Assembly (NCBI GenBank): GCA_965231765.1
Contig: OZ246887.1
Span: 620,001 to 684,000 of the forward strand
Length of the DNA stretch: 64,000 nucleotides
Direction: 5' to 3'
From: JAAXHF01 sp963665955
GTDB taxonomy: Bacteria; Desulfobacterota; Binatia; Bin18
Shown: piece by piece, positions 52,759 through 61,607 of the stretch
Position numbering within the stretch: the stretch's first letter is position 1
How the letters are laid out: every line of letters begins with the position of its first letter
Notes under the pieces: generated by a model
Told to the model about the DNA's origin: nothing
Databases searched by the model: none
What the model saw: the letters and a program-made list of their open reading frames with translations, nothing else
Position numbers and translations under genes: made by a program

Positions 52759-54004
52759 ATGAAGCGCGACGTCGAAGTATCGATCCTGAAAGAGCTGCTG
52801 CGGCAGATTGACGAGAAACAGAATGTCGATGCCGGAGTCATGTATCGAAATTCCACGGAGGTCTACACGTGTCCAGACATCGCAAAACGCGAGCGTCAGA
52901 CCTTCTTCCGTGATCACCCCCAGCTCATCGCCCTTTCCGGCTCCCTGCCCAAGCCGGGCTCATACCTGACGAACGACGATTTGGGCGTGCCCGTCCTTGC
53001 AACGCGCGACGCTGACGGGCGCTTTCGGGCCTTCGTCAACGCCTGCCGTCATCGCGGCGCACGCGTAGCCGAGGGGAGCGGCGAAGCATCCAATTTTATG
53101 TGTCCATTCCACAACTGGACCTACGCAAACAGTGGCAAGCTCATGGGCATTCCGATGGCGAACCACTTCGGACAGGTCGACAAATCGTGCAACGGTCTCA
53201 TCGAACTACCGGCGGTCGAGCAGTACGGCTTACTCTGGGTGCACCCGCGGGCGGACGGCCAGATCGATGTCGAGACGCTCATGGGTGAGCTCGGACCCGA
53301 GCTCGCGTCCTGGGGTCTCGGCGAGCTCGTTGCGACGGGCGAGATCGTGCTCGAGAAACGGCTCAACTGGAAACTCGCGAACGATACGTTCGGCGAGACC
53401 TATCACTTCTCGCGTCTTCACAAGAACACCCTCTGACCCCATCTTCCACGGCGACGCGCTCGCGTATGAGGAGTTCGGCCGCAATCACCGTTTTGTGTTC
53501 GCGACTCGGGCCATTGATGGCTTCCGCACTAAGAGCGAGGCCGAGTGGAACATTCTCGAGGCGACGGCCTCCATCTACTACCTCTTCCCCAACATCCAGC
53601 TCGCCCTTACGAGTGGGAATGTAAGCCTCGTCCAGATGTATCCCGACCCCGCCCATCCCGATGATCCTTCCCGCTCCCGGACACGCATCCTCCACTACTT
53701 CAGTCAGGAGATGATCGACCAGGCGAGTGCGGAGAGGGGCGAAAGCGTGGTGGTAACCGCGGAAAACACCTATGAGAATTTCGCCGATCCAGGGGCCACC
53801 ATTACACCGTCCGCCGTCGCCGAAATCTTCAACAGTACGGTCGATCAGGAAGACTTTGTCATGGGCGAACACCAGCAACGCTCGGCCGAAAGCGGCCAGG
53901 TCGAGTCACTGATGTTCGGGCGAAACGAACCTGCCCTGCACCACTACCACACTCATTTCCGGGAGGCGCTGGGACTCGCCCCGCTCGAACGCATCGAGGG
54001 CTGA
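52759..54004 (+). pseudogene. Rieske-type ring-hydroxylating oxygenase alpha subunit, frameshifted
   Basis: GAAGGAG precedes the ATG. The Rieske centre is NACRHRGARVAEGSGEAS then FMCPFHNWTYA (Cys-x-His ... Cys-x-x-His, about residues 94-117), and the iron site begins ETYHFSRLHK (about residue 215). The frame then reaches TGA at 53434-53436, while the normal continuation PIFHGDALAYEEFGRNHRFV starts one frame over and runs to 54004 (SLMFGRNEPALHHYHTHFRE). Skipping one base at about 53433 restores a protein of about 414 residues. Either a real mutation or a sequencing error. Confidence 0.85.
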
Positions 54005-54075
54005 ATACGCACAAACCCAGTGCTATGGTTGCGATCCGGTAATCGGCCTGACGCATAAACAAGAAGGAGATGACG

Positions 54076-55323
54076 ATGCCATCAGAAGATCGATCGAGGG
54101 AGTACACAGACGAGTTCGGTATCACCGGCCCCCTGCCCGTGACCGCCGGTGTGCGGGCTATCCCGGACGAAGGATTCCCATCGGGCCCGGAAGTTGGAGA
54201 GCGCTTACCCGACATCGTGTTGCAGAGCTCCACGGGCGGGCGGCTTGACGTGCACCACGATCGCCACGGCTCGAAGGCCTGTGTTGTCTTCTTTCGCTCC
54301 GCCGTCTGGTGACCCCCGTGCATGACGCAGCTGGTCGAGCTGCAAGAAGCCCTCCCGAAGTTTCAGGCGGCGAGGATTCAGTTATATGCCGTCTCGTACG
54401 ATGAACCCGACGCGCTAGCAGAGTTCGCAGAGCATCACGGCATTACGTTCCCGTTGCTCTCTGACGTGGGGTCCGTGGTGATCCGCCGCTTTGGCATCCT
54501 CAATGATCTGATTTCGAAAGATCAGGTGCCCGGCTATGGAATCCCCTTCCCCGGTGCCTACGTCCTCGATGAAGACGGTGTGGTGGTGGAGAAGTTCTTC
54601 AACCGGCACTGGGACGCGCGATCGAGTGCGGAGTCCATGATCGACGGCGCCCTCGGTGAAATCCTCCTCAGCGAGGCGGAGCCCAACGCCCGCGGCGGAA
54701 TGCCTGACATCACGATCTCGGCAACCTATCACGGCGGCGGTGGTAAAATGAAACTGGCGGCCGTTCGCCATCTCGTGGTCCGTTTTGAACTGGCGCCGGG
54801 GCTCCATATCTACGATGCGCCGGTCCCGGATGGCATGGTGGCGACGCGGATCGCGATCTCGGGGCCTCCGGGGCTCCACATCGAGCCGGTCGTGAAGCCG
54901 CCAACCTCCCCGCTCGTTCTCCCCGGCCTGGGTACCGCACTTCAGGTGTGGGAAGGGACAGTGGATTTTGCAGTTCCGCTCTGGGCCGACGATCAGATCG
55001 TCAGCTTCATTCGGGAGAAAAGCGCCGACCACCACAGCCTCGACGGCGCCATCGACTACCAAGCCTGCGACGACACGGCCTGCAGAATTCCGCAGAGAGA
55101 GACGCTCAGCGTGCGTATCCCCATCGCAGGCCACGTTGGGCCCAAGTTATCGGGAATGCCGCTCGAGATGGCGGGGTCGATCCCAACGGCAATGAATACG
55201 ACGAAGTATATGGCCCGGATGACTGCCCGCGGGCTCAGACGAAGCCCGATCAAGGGCGCTCGGAACGTGATCGCCGAGTTCGCCCAGGCGCTCCGTGGGC
55301 CGGGTAGGAAGAAACGAAGCTGA
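54076..55323 (+). CDS. Redoxin/DsbD-N-like fusion with an in-frame TGA at the active site: candidate selenoprotein
   Basis: Read through one TGA (54310-54312), the frame gives 415 residues. Residues 1-78 lead to CVVFFRSAVW; then U79, and PPC (resolving Cys82) MTQLVELQEALPKFQAA. Relatives have S-A-D-W-C-P-Y-C here, so TGA replaces the first Cys of the CxxC motif. The AhpC/TSA fold continues with LYAVSYDEPDALAEFAEHHG and FPGAYVLDEDG. From about residue 215 there is a DsbD N-terminal-like domain ending IDYQACDDTACRIP with its Cys pair. AAGGAG lies 6 bases before this ATG. Probably a thiol/selenol peroxidase or disulfide reductase serving the oxygenase operon. A simple nonsense mutation remains the alternative. 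Confidence 0.75.
54327..54343 (+). promoter_or_regulatory. Candidate bacterial SECIS stem-loop
   Basis: GCAGCT (54327-54332), loop GGTCG (54333-54337), AGCTGC (54338-54343): a perfect 6-bp stem. The loop begins 20 nt after the TGA. GGUC in the loop is the same tetrad recalled for the E. coli formate dehydrogenase element, and loop distance and stem length are within the usual bacterial range. The same bases encode QLVEL, so the stem could be fortuitous. Confidence 0.55.
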
Positions 55324-55399
55324 ACCAGCGGGCGCGAGTTGTGAGTCCCGCGTGAGCCCCTGCCTGTTCCGGAGATAACCAAAAGTGAGGAACACGACT

Positions 55400-56236
55400 A
55401 TGGCGACAACGGATACCACAGCATTTGTCACATCAACACTGAATTACACGCTGGATAATGGTACTCCGCCAGACTATTACTTTTATGAGCCTGACCCAGC
55501 GCTCACCTTGAACCCACCTGGGACAGACACGCGGACAGTCAAAATATTTGACGCTTGGCCCCACGCGGAAGAGTTTTCGGTCGACCGTGAAGGCTTCGAA
55601 ATCCTGCCGTATCGTGGTGCTTTTGATCAATTCGACCAATTTGATGATGACGCTGCCATCCGCCAGCTCTTGTATCCGCACATCACACAGTTCGTTATAC
55701 ACCACACTGGGGCGCAGAGGGTAGAAGTGTTCGACCATACGATTCGCAAACGCCTCCCGGCAGATCTGAAGCAGCAAACCGAGGTCCAGCGTCCGGCGGT
55801 GACGTTGGTACACAGTGACTACACGCCTGTGTCCGGGCCACAACGGGTACGTGACATTCTCGCTGATGAAGCCGAACCGTTATTGCAGGGACGCGTCGCA
55901 TTTTTCAACGTATGGAAACCACTCTACCGTACCGTCCAGGAATTACCGCTGGCGATGTGTGACGCCACGTCTGCAGCGGCGGACGACATGTTGGTCATGC
56001 AACTCAAATATCGTGATCGCACGGGAGAGATTTTTGTCATGCGCCACTCCCCGTCGCACCGCTGGTTTTACTTTCCGCACATAACACCTGATCAGACCCT
56101 GCTGTTGAAGACCTACGATAGCGAAACCGACGGCCGGGCACGTTTCATGGGCCATAGTGCGTTCGAGGACCCGAACACTCCAGCCAACGCGCTCCGACGT
56201 GAGAGTATTGAAGTCCGTACGATGGCGTTTTTCTGA
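55400..56236 (+). CDS. CmcJ/NvfI-type oxidoreductase
   Basis: 278 residues from the ATG at 55400 (MATTDTTAFVTSTLNYTL), with GAGG upstream. Family landmarks: EVFDHTIRKR, TLVHSDYTPVSGPQRVRD, FFNVWKPLYRTVQELPLAMC, HRWFYFPHITPDQTLLLKTY and DGRARFMGHSAFEDPNTPAN. These are the conserved blocks of a group that includes the cephamycin 7-alpha-hydroxylase partner CmcJ and fungal tailoring enzymes, thought to be non-haem iron or methyltransferase-like proteins. It is third in the Rieske-redoxin operon. Confidence 0.85.
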   Translation: MATTDTTAFVTSTLNYTLDNGTPPDYYFYEPDPALTLNPPGTDTRTVKIFDAWPHAEEFSVDREGFEILPYRGAFDQFDQFDDDAAIRQLLYPHITQFVIHHTGAQRVEVFDHTIRKRLPADLKQQTEVQRPAVTLVHSDYTPVSGPQRVRDILADEAEPLLQGRVAFFNVWKPLYRTVQELPLAMCDATSAAADDMLVMQLKYRDRTGEIFVMRHSPSHRWFYFPHITPDQTLLLKTYDSETDGRARFMGHSAFEDPNTPANALRRESIEVRTMAFF

Positions 56237-56321
56237 ACGCAGTCGCCACCAAGCTGACCGGCATCAGCCCTAGTCAGTCTGGTCAGATACTGATATCCAG
56301 ACCAGCAGAGAGGAACTTGCC

Positions 56322-57305
56322 ATGAAACTCGCACTGTATCTTCCAAATCTCCGCGATAAGATTACCGTCAGCGAAATCGTTGATCTGGCCTGCGAAGCGG
56401 AAGCGCTCGAATTCGACTCGGTGTGGTCGCTCGACCGCATCGTGGTGCCCGAAGCTTCGGACCGACAGGAACTCGAGAAGTCTTTTGGCTTCATGAAAGA
56501 ATTTCCGAAGGCGTTGCCAGTGAGCGCGCGTGGGGAGTTTCTGCATGGCTTGCCGCTCATTCCGTACCTGGCCGCCATTACCAAGCGGGTTCGGTTGGGG
56601 GTCAGCATCATTGTCACGCCCTATCGCGCGCCCGGTGTGCTAGCCGCCGAAATCGCTACCTGGGATCACCTCTCGGGCGGGCGTATCAATGTGGGGGTAG
56701 GCTCAGGCTGGATGCCGGAAGAATTTGCTGCGTCAAGCGCCTCCCATATCTACAAGAAACGCAATAAGCATGTCAGAGAAACGATCGAGGTGATGCAGGG
56801 GATCTGGACCAACGAGGTGTTCGAGTACCACGGGGAATTTGCCGACTTTCCACCCTGTGGTTTTGGGGTAAAGCCAGTTCAGAAACCACGCCCCCCCATG
56901 TTTTTCGGAGGCTTGGGCGACCCGAAGATCGCGGCATCACGGGTCTCCAAATATGGGCTCGAAGGCTGGATCGGGATCATGGACACACCGGACGCGATCG
57001 CCACCTGGCGGGCAGCCATCAAGGACGAGTTAGAAAAGCTAGACAGCAAGCAGACCATCGACGACATCGAAATTTCGAGCATGCTACCGTTTGAGATCAC
57101 GCGCGAAAAAACAGATCAGACACCGCGCGGCAAGCTCACGCCAACGTTGGTCGGTACTGCCGAACAAATCACCGACAATCTCAAACGGTATCAGGACGCA
57201 GGCATGACGCTGCCCTTGCTGTGGCCGCCGTTCAGCGGGACTCCAACCGCAAAGACCATTACGGACATGCGGCGGCTCGTGCACGATATTCTGCCCAAAA
57301 TCTAA
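56322..57305 (+). CDS. LLM-class (F420-type) oxidoreductase
   Basis: 327 residues, complete: MKLALYLPNLRDKITVSEIV, FDSVWSLDRIVVPEASDRQE, RVRLGVSIIVTPYRAPGVLA, SGGRINVGVGSGWMPEEFAA and FGVKPVQKPRPPMFFGG. This pattern fits the TIGR03619-like F420 group. GAGAGGAACTTGCC lies just before the ATG. It is the fourth gene of the plus-strand cluster after the Rieske, redoxin and CmcJ-like genes; together they look like a set that oxidises a hydrophobic compound. Confidence 0.9.
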   Translation: MKLALYLPNLRDKITVSEIVDLACEAEALEFDSVWSLDRIVVPEASDRQELEKSFGFMKEFPKALPVSARGEFLHGLPLIPYLAAITKRVRLGVSIIVTPYRAPGVLAAEIATWDHLSGGRINVGVGSGWMPEEFAASSASHIYKKRNKHVRETIEVMQGIWTNEVFEYHGEFADFPPCGFGVKPVQKPRPPMFFGGLGDPKIAASRVSKYGLEGWIGIMDTPDAIATWRAAIKDELEKLDSKQTIDDIEISSMLPFEITREKTDQTPRGKLTPTLVGTAEQITDNLKRYQDAGMTLPLLWPPFSGTPTAKTITDMRRLVHDILPKI

Positions 57306-57358
57306 AATTCGCTCGTAGAACCAGCTTCGTGATGCAACTATACTTTTTTCATTTGGGC

Positions 57359-57724
57359 CTACATGTGAGCGGGCGTCGTCAGGATGAGGCGGGAATCTTC
57401 CAACCCGTCATTCCGATAATGGACAATGGCCCGATAGTCGGGGTTCTGCATGAAAGCCAGCAATGCGGCTGCATTCGGATACTCGGCGAGAATCACCAGA
57501 TCCCATTGCTCTGGCCCAATGACACTCACCTGGCCCGCCCCGGCATACATAAAACGCATCCCGACTTTCTCCCCTATGGGACGGGCGTGTTCCAGATAGG
57601 TCTCAAAGGACGCCCGCCCGGCTTCCCCTTTGAAGCGTGAGAGATTCAGGAAGACGACGGGGCCTTCGTCCGGCAAGTTTGCGACCTCTTCAAATGCAGC
57701 TTCAGAGAATTCGATATACGACAT
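57359..57724 (-). CDS. DUF1330 family protein
   Basis: 121 residues with NLPDEGPVVFLNLSRFKGEA, MRFMYAGAGQVSVIGPEQWD and LVILAEYPNAAALLAFMQNP, the dimeric-barrel pattern of DUF1330. AGAGGGAG precedes the ATG. Its activity is unknown. It is the last gene of a minus-strand run (59807 to 57359) composed mostly of damaged genes and is one of the few intact members. Confidence 0.85.
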   Translation of the reverse strand: MSYIEFSEAAFEEVANLPDEGPVVFLNLSRFKGEAGRASFETYLEHARPIGEKVGMRFMYAGAGQVSVIGPEQWDLVILAEYPNAAALLAFMQNPDYRAIVHYRNDGLEDSRLILTTPAHM

Positions 57725-57801
57725 AGTGCTCCCTCTTTCCTCGGTCTCGCTATCAGATTGGGGCAGCCGAGATGACTGGAGGTCTTACACGATGCACCGC
57801 C

Positions 57802-58010
57802 TTATCCGAGTGTATTCACCGCAGATGGGAACGTGTTGATCCCCAGCGATTCCCGAAAATCCGTGGTGGGTTTCACGATCATCGGATCGACGCTGATTCC
57901 AATAGCATTGGCGATGCGGTCCAGCATGCTGAAGTGGGCACCGATGATCGATGCCGTCGTTACCGCACCGGGCCCTAATCGCTCGGCGACGTATATTTCA
58001 TTGGTGTACC
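57802..58010 (-). pseudogene. C-terminal relic of a carboxymuconolactone decarboxylase/AhpD-family protein
   Basis: The minus-strand frame reads EIYVAERLGPGAVTTASIIG, AHFSMLDRIANAIGISVDPM, IVKPTTDFRESLGINTFPSA and stops. Helices resembling N-x-x-x-R-x-A-D/N-x-x-G-I-P are typical of peroxidase-related CMD proteins. The Cys-x-x-Cys-His active site, which lies upstream in the family, is missing. The remaining space 57725-58072 holds nothing else. Confidence 0.6.
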
Positions 58011-58072
58011 TCCGAGTTACTAACTGTGAACAAATTCGGGCTTATACGTCGTGGGCTGTGTGTCCGTCTGCT

Positions 58073-59254
58073 TCACGCCAGCAGCAACCGATAGTGCTCG
58101 GACTGAATACGGCGCTCGATTTTGGTCAACATCAGTTCACTGCCGCCGGTACGCGCTATGAGGGCGTCAAAGCTCGCCCGACCGCCGTCATCAAGTGCGG
58201 CGATGACATCGAGCACCCGCTGAAAATGGTAGACAACATTACCGAATGCCTGAGTCCTGATGGTTGTTCCGCGTAGATTAAATTCGAACGCGCCAAGTTG
58301 CGGATGTGCGCCTCCGGAGACTTCCGGATCAGTAGCCTGCACCAGTGTGCCGGCGGCCGGCCGCGGCTCGCGGGTTGCCCACGCGTTGAACGTCTCAACC
58401 ATACCCCGGACCTGGGGGCCGCAATCACGAAACAAATATTCAATGAACGGAATCAAGGTTTCAGGAATGCTGTCATCGGCGGAGAAATCGCTTGGCACAT
58501 CGCTAAATTCGCCATCCGTCAGACCGGCCTCGAACATGCGCTCTGTCCAGCGGTAGACGTTTGGGGCAATGTTCTTCATCAAACTCGCGGGCACCGGGTC
58601 GCGTCCAAGATGTGCGTAAAGCGGGCCAATCAGGCCGAAATCCGCGATGCTGGGATGACCACCCAGAACATAAGAGTGGTGCAGAAAATGGGCATTCAGC
58701 AACTCGAGGCATTCGATGTGTGAGCTTTCGATCGCAGGAATCGTTGCTGGCGTAACGCCCATCAGTTCGGGGAACCCGGAAAAAGCTGCCTAGATGGGTG
58801 CAATATCAGCCTGCCACCTTTCCGGGTCTTTATGCGGCGAAAGCCCACGTGCAAACTCGGCGTCAAGATGTGCCCGGTGTTCCGAAAAATTCCAGCGGTA
58901 GTGCATCGCAGGAATAAAAAATAAGTCGCACCCAAAGAACTCGATCAGCCAGGCCACGGCCCGTTGGACGGGTGAGCGCGGAATCATCGGCCTTTCGGGA
59001 TAGCGCTGTTCCAGGTATTCCATCGTATCGGTGCCATCCTGGATCAACGTGCCGTCCGCAACCTCAGTCACCGGTACCACGAAATAGCCGATTTGCGGCA
59101 AGATTTCCTGCTTGTATCTCGGGTTCGCGGGGTAGATTTCCTGATACTCGATACCCTTCTTGATCAGATACGCCCGAACGCGCCCAGACCATAAGGATAC
59201 CGGCGCCCCCCATAACAAAATCCTGTCGTGTTGCTGACCTGAGTTGCGGTACAT
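58073..59254 (-). pseudogene. Glutathione S-transferase family protein split by an in-frame TAG
   Basis: The N-terminal thioredoxin part (59254-58790) reads RILLWGAPVSLWSGRVRAYL, FVVPVTEVADGTLIQDGTDT and MEYLEQRYPERPMIPRSPVQ. TAG at 58790-58792 follows ADIAPI, and the same frame continues AAFSGFPELMGVTPATIPAI and the helical C-terminal part (HSYVLGGHPSIADFGLIGPL) to 58073. Ignoring the TAG, the protein is 393 residues, a normal length for this GST-like group. AAGGAATTATCCGT precedes the ATG. Read-through or restart at ATG 58762 could rescue function; a simple nonsense mutation is more likely. Confidence 0.8.
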
Positions 59255-59270
59255 ACGGATAATTCCTTTC

Positions 59271-59807
59271 TCATGGCAATATTTTGTTGATGTCTGATAT
59301 TTGTCTGCGTTGAGCCATACGTTCGAAATGTTTCATGCCATTCATGCTTCGGACGAGTTCACCGTTCCCGCCGAGCGTGAGTGACTTGCTTTCAGGCTTC
59401 ACGACTGTACGTGCCACGATCTGAGGGTCTTCATCGAGCACGAGCTCAACCGGCACGTTCCCAACCGGCGCGGGAGCGGCATACAAATGACCTTTGATTC
59501 CGGATCTGACAGCATCGTGTAGGTAATCCCGTAGGCGTCTCGAAAATCCAGGGTGGTCACCACACCGCTGAGCACTGAAATATGAAAATGGCCGGCCGGC
59601 CCTGACTTCATACAGATCGAACGAATTTCCGAATGAATCGACACACTGCACGTTAGGCATTAGGCTGCCAAGCTCAGGGCCGGTGGGGAATTCACCCTGC
59701 GGGTTGCTACGCGGCCCGATGCCGGGGCGGAACGGGCTGATAAAACCGTCTGTATCTTTCCAACCGTGCTCGGTTTGTTCCGCTTGGGAGTCTGCCTCAA
59801 GCTTCAT
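59271..59807 (-). pseudogene. Degenerate paralogue of the TGA-containing redoxin
   Basis: The N-terminus (EFPTGPELGSLMPNVQCVDS, FDLYEVRAGRP) matches residues 25-70 of the redoxin at 54076. One base appears lost after RAGRP; in the corrected frame the next codons are IFIFQCSAVW, TGA (59557-59559), PP. So the redoxin motif S-A-V-W-TGA-P-P is preserved. About 35 residues after it are deleted, then FRDAYGITYTMLSDPESKVI continues in another frame, and the C-terminus follows with further disturbance. The gene is dead, but its TGA is in the same position as in the other copy. Confidence 0.75.
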
Positions 59808-59894
59808 TTTCTCACTCCCGCATCGTACTCCCTACCATCATGACAATCTCCGGAGTAGGCTTGATCGGTTGTTCAGCGTAGGCTTGCTGTTTAA

Positions 59895-59937
59895 ACCAGT
59901 TGGTACAGATTAACGTAAGCAATTTATACCACTTGGT
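59895..59937. promoter_or_regulatory. Two candidate TetR operators ACCANNTGGT
   Basis: ACCAGTTGGT (59895-59904) and ACCACTTGGT (59928-59937) are near-palindromes 33 bp apart, three helical turns, in the gap between the divergent redoxin relic and tetR-like genes. The tandem arrangement suggests two dimers. Confidence 0.45.
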
Positions 59938-60003
59938 CAATACCCTCTTTTGCCATCCACCCTCCGCGTCACCGCGTCACCTGGTCCGACTCAGTCTTGA
60001 GCA

Positions 60004-60032
60004 TTGAACGACCGGTCTACAAACGCTATAGT
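60004..60032 (+). promoter_or_regulatory. Sigma-70-like promoter of the tetR-GST operon
   Basis: -35 TTGAAC (60004-60009) and -10 TATAGT (60027-60032) are separated by 17 bp, both one or two changes from consensus. The predicted start lies near 60040, about 30 bases before the ATG. Confidence 0.6.
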
Positions 60033-60046
60033 CTGTATGCATACAG
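60033..60046. promoter_or_regulatory. Perfect 14-bp palindrome over the predicted transcription start
   Basis: CTGTATGCATACAG reads the same on both strands and directly follows the -10 box. A bound regulator would block transcription; the adjacent TetR product is the obvious candidate. Confidence 0.5.
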
Positions 60047-60068
60047 CAATAAAAAGGTCCGAAAACTT

Positions 60069-60659
60069 ATGCCGTGGGAAAAATCTTTCGATCTTGATAA
60101 CGCCCTTGCTCGCGCCGCCAAGGTGTTTTGGGCGAAAGGCTATGCGGCCACATCCATGGCCGATCTGGTCGACGCAATGGAGATCAACAAGGGCAGCCTC
60201 TACAATGCCTTCGGGAGCAAAAAGGCACTCTTCACGCGCGCATTGCTTCAGTATGACCGGGACCATCGGCAATCGATGTTGGCGCAGCTTGAGGCGCTTG
60301 ATAATCCGATCCTTGCGATCGCCAGGCTCTTTGACGCATTGATCGCTGAGAGCATAGCGGACACCGAAAAAAAGGGCTGCCTGCTGGTCAACACGGCGCT
60401 GGAACTCCCCAATCAGACCGCTGATGTCCGGGAGATAATTAGTGCGGTAATCGCCGACTTCGAAGCGTTCTTTAAGCGCCAGATCAAGCTCGGGCAGAAT
60501 CGCGGTGTCATATCAAAAAAGGTCAAGGCCAATGACACGGCGAAGTCTCTCTTCTCCCTCCTGATTGGGCTGCGCGTTCTCGCCCGCGGGGACTTCGATG
60601 CTTCAGGACTGCGGGCCATCAAGAGAGATGCTCTGCGGCTGATTTCAGGAGGGAGTTAA
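60069..60659 (+). CDS. TetR/AcrR family transcriptional regulator
   Basis: 196 residues from the ATG at 60069 (MPWEKSFDLDNALARAAKVF); the open frame from TTG 59997 overlaps the promoter. HTH: KGYAATSMADLVDAMEINKG then SLYNAFGSKKALFTRALLQY. The ligand domain follows (KKGCLLVNTALELPNQTADV). It is very like the truncated TetR at 50583-51098 in the recognition helix and probably regulates itself, the downstream GST and the divergent redoxin/GST run through the palindromes listed here. Confidence 0.9.
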   Translation: MPWEKSFDLDNALARAAKVFWAKGYAATSMADLVDAMEINKGSLYNAFGSKKALFTRALLQYDRDHRQSMLAQLEALDNPILAIARLFDALIAESIADTEKKGCLLVNTALELPNQTADVREIISAVIADFEAFFKRQIKLGQNRGVISKKVKANDTAKSLFSLLIGLRVLARGDFDASGLRAIKRDALRLISGGS

Positions 60660-60699
60660 TCAAGGCCAGCTACAACCACAGAGGAGGGGGAAACTGAAC

Positions 60700-61494
60700 A
60701 TGAGCACGACCTTGCGTTATCTACACCATCCCGCGTCACAGCCATGCCGCGCGGCGCAGCAATTCATGCTGGAGAACAACATTCCCTTTGAAGCCGAGTT
60801 TGTCGATATCACCACCGATATCAACGAGCGGCCCGAGTTCCGGGAAAAGTACAACCCGACGGGGCAGGTGCCGATTCTCCTTGATGGCGACTTCGTCATC
60901 TGGGAGAGCGCAGCCATTGCGTCCTACTTGAACGAGAAGTTTCAATGTCCCGCCCACTGGTTCGGGCGCGACCCGCAGCAACGAGCACATATTCAGCAGT
61001 TTCTGCAATGGTACGCCTACACGCTCCGCCTCGGCGGAGGCGCGTTCCACTGGACCATCTTCGCCCCCATGATCTACGGGTACGATAAGGACTTTTCCGC
61101 GGAGATAAAGAAGGGGCGCTATCTGCTGTACGAGGCCCTTGACCTGCTCGAGACCTACTGGCTCAAAGACCGGGAGTATCTGTGCGGCGACAAGATCAGC
61201 TATGCGGATCTGGCCGCGTACCAAGATCTTGTGTCCCATGACGCCGGGAAGATCATTCCGGATGGGATCTGGCAGAAGCACCCTAAGGTCAAGGCATGGT
61301 TCGAGAAAATGGCCGCACATCCTCACGCGAAGACGGTGAATACCTGGCAGTATGAGAACGTGGGAAAAATCTTGAATGACGGCGTGAAGTTTGAATTTAA
61401 GCGGAAGACAGCAGTGTTAAAAGGCTCGGAGGTTCACAGCGGCCACAATCACGGCATTATTTACGCTGGCGAGGACGACAGCTACTTAAAGTAG
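60700..61494 (+). CDS. Glutathione S-transferase, intact
   Basis: 264 residues. Thioredoxin domain: LRYLHHPASQPCRAAQQFML then YNPTGQVPILLDGDFVIWES with the cis-Pro and the Glu-Ser that bind glutathione. Helical domain: LCGDKISYADLAAYQDLVSH, the N-capping Ser/Asp box. The tail (SGHNHGIIYAGEDDSYLK) is longer than in theta-class relatives. GAGGAGGGGG precedes the ATG. It conjugates or reduces electrophiles with glutathione in the cytoplasm. It follows tetR by 40 bases and is the only undamaged GST of the region. Confidence 0.92.
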   Translation: MSTTLRYLHHPASQPCRAAQQFMLENNIPFEAEFVDITTDINERPEFREKYNPTGQVPILLDGDFVIWESAAIASYLNEKFQCPAHWFGRDPQQRAHIQQFLQWYAYTLRLGGGAFHWTIFAPMIYGYDKDFSAEIKKGRYLLYEALDLLETYWLKDREYLCGDKISYADLAAYQDLVSHDAGKIIPDGIWQKHPKVKAWFEKMAAHPHAKTVNTWQYENVGKILNDGVKFEFKRKTAVLKGSEVHSGHNHGIIYAGEDDSYLK

Positions 61495-61607
61495 GGCGTC
61501 GTCCCGGTTCTCAAAATCGGCGAGGCGTGAGTGCAGGATTCTCGCGAAAATTGTTTGCGGCTGGATGAGCTGTATCCCGAGCCGCCTTTCGCCGGAAAGA
61601 CGAATGA

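Noticed and set aside
53434..53436. TGA in the Rieske gene as a second selenocysteine codon
   Set aside because: The family-like continuation is in a different frame, so this is a frameshift and not a recoded stop.
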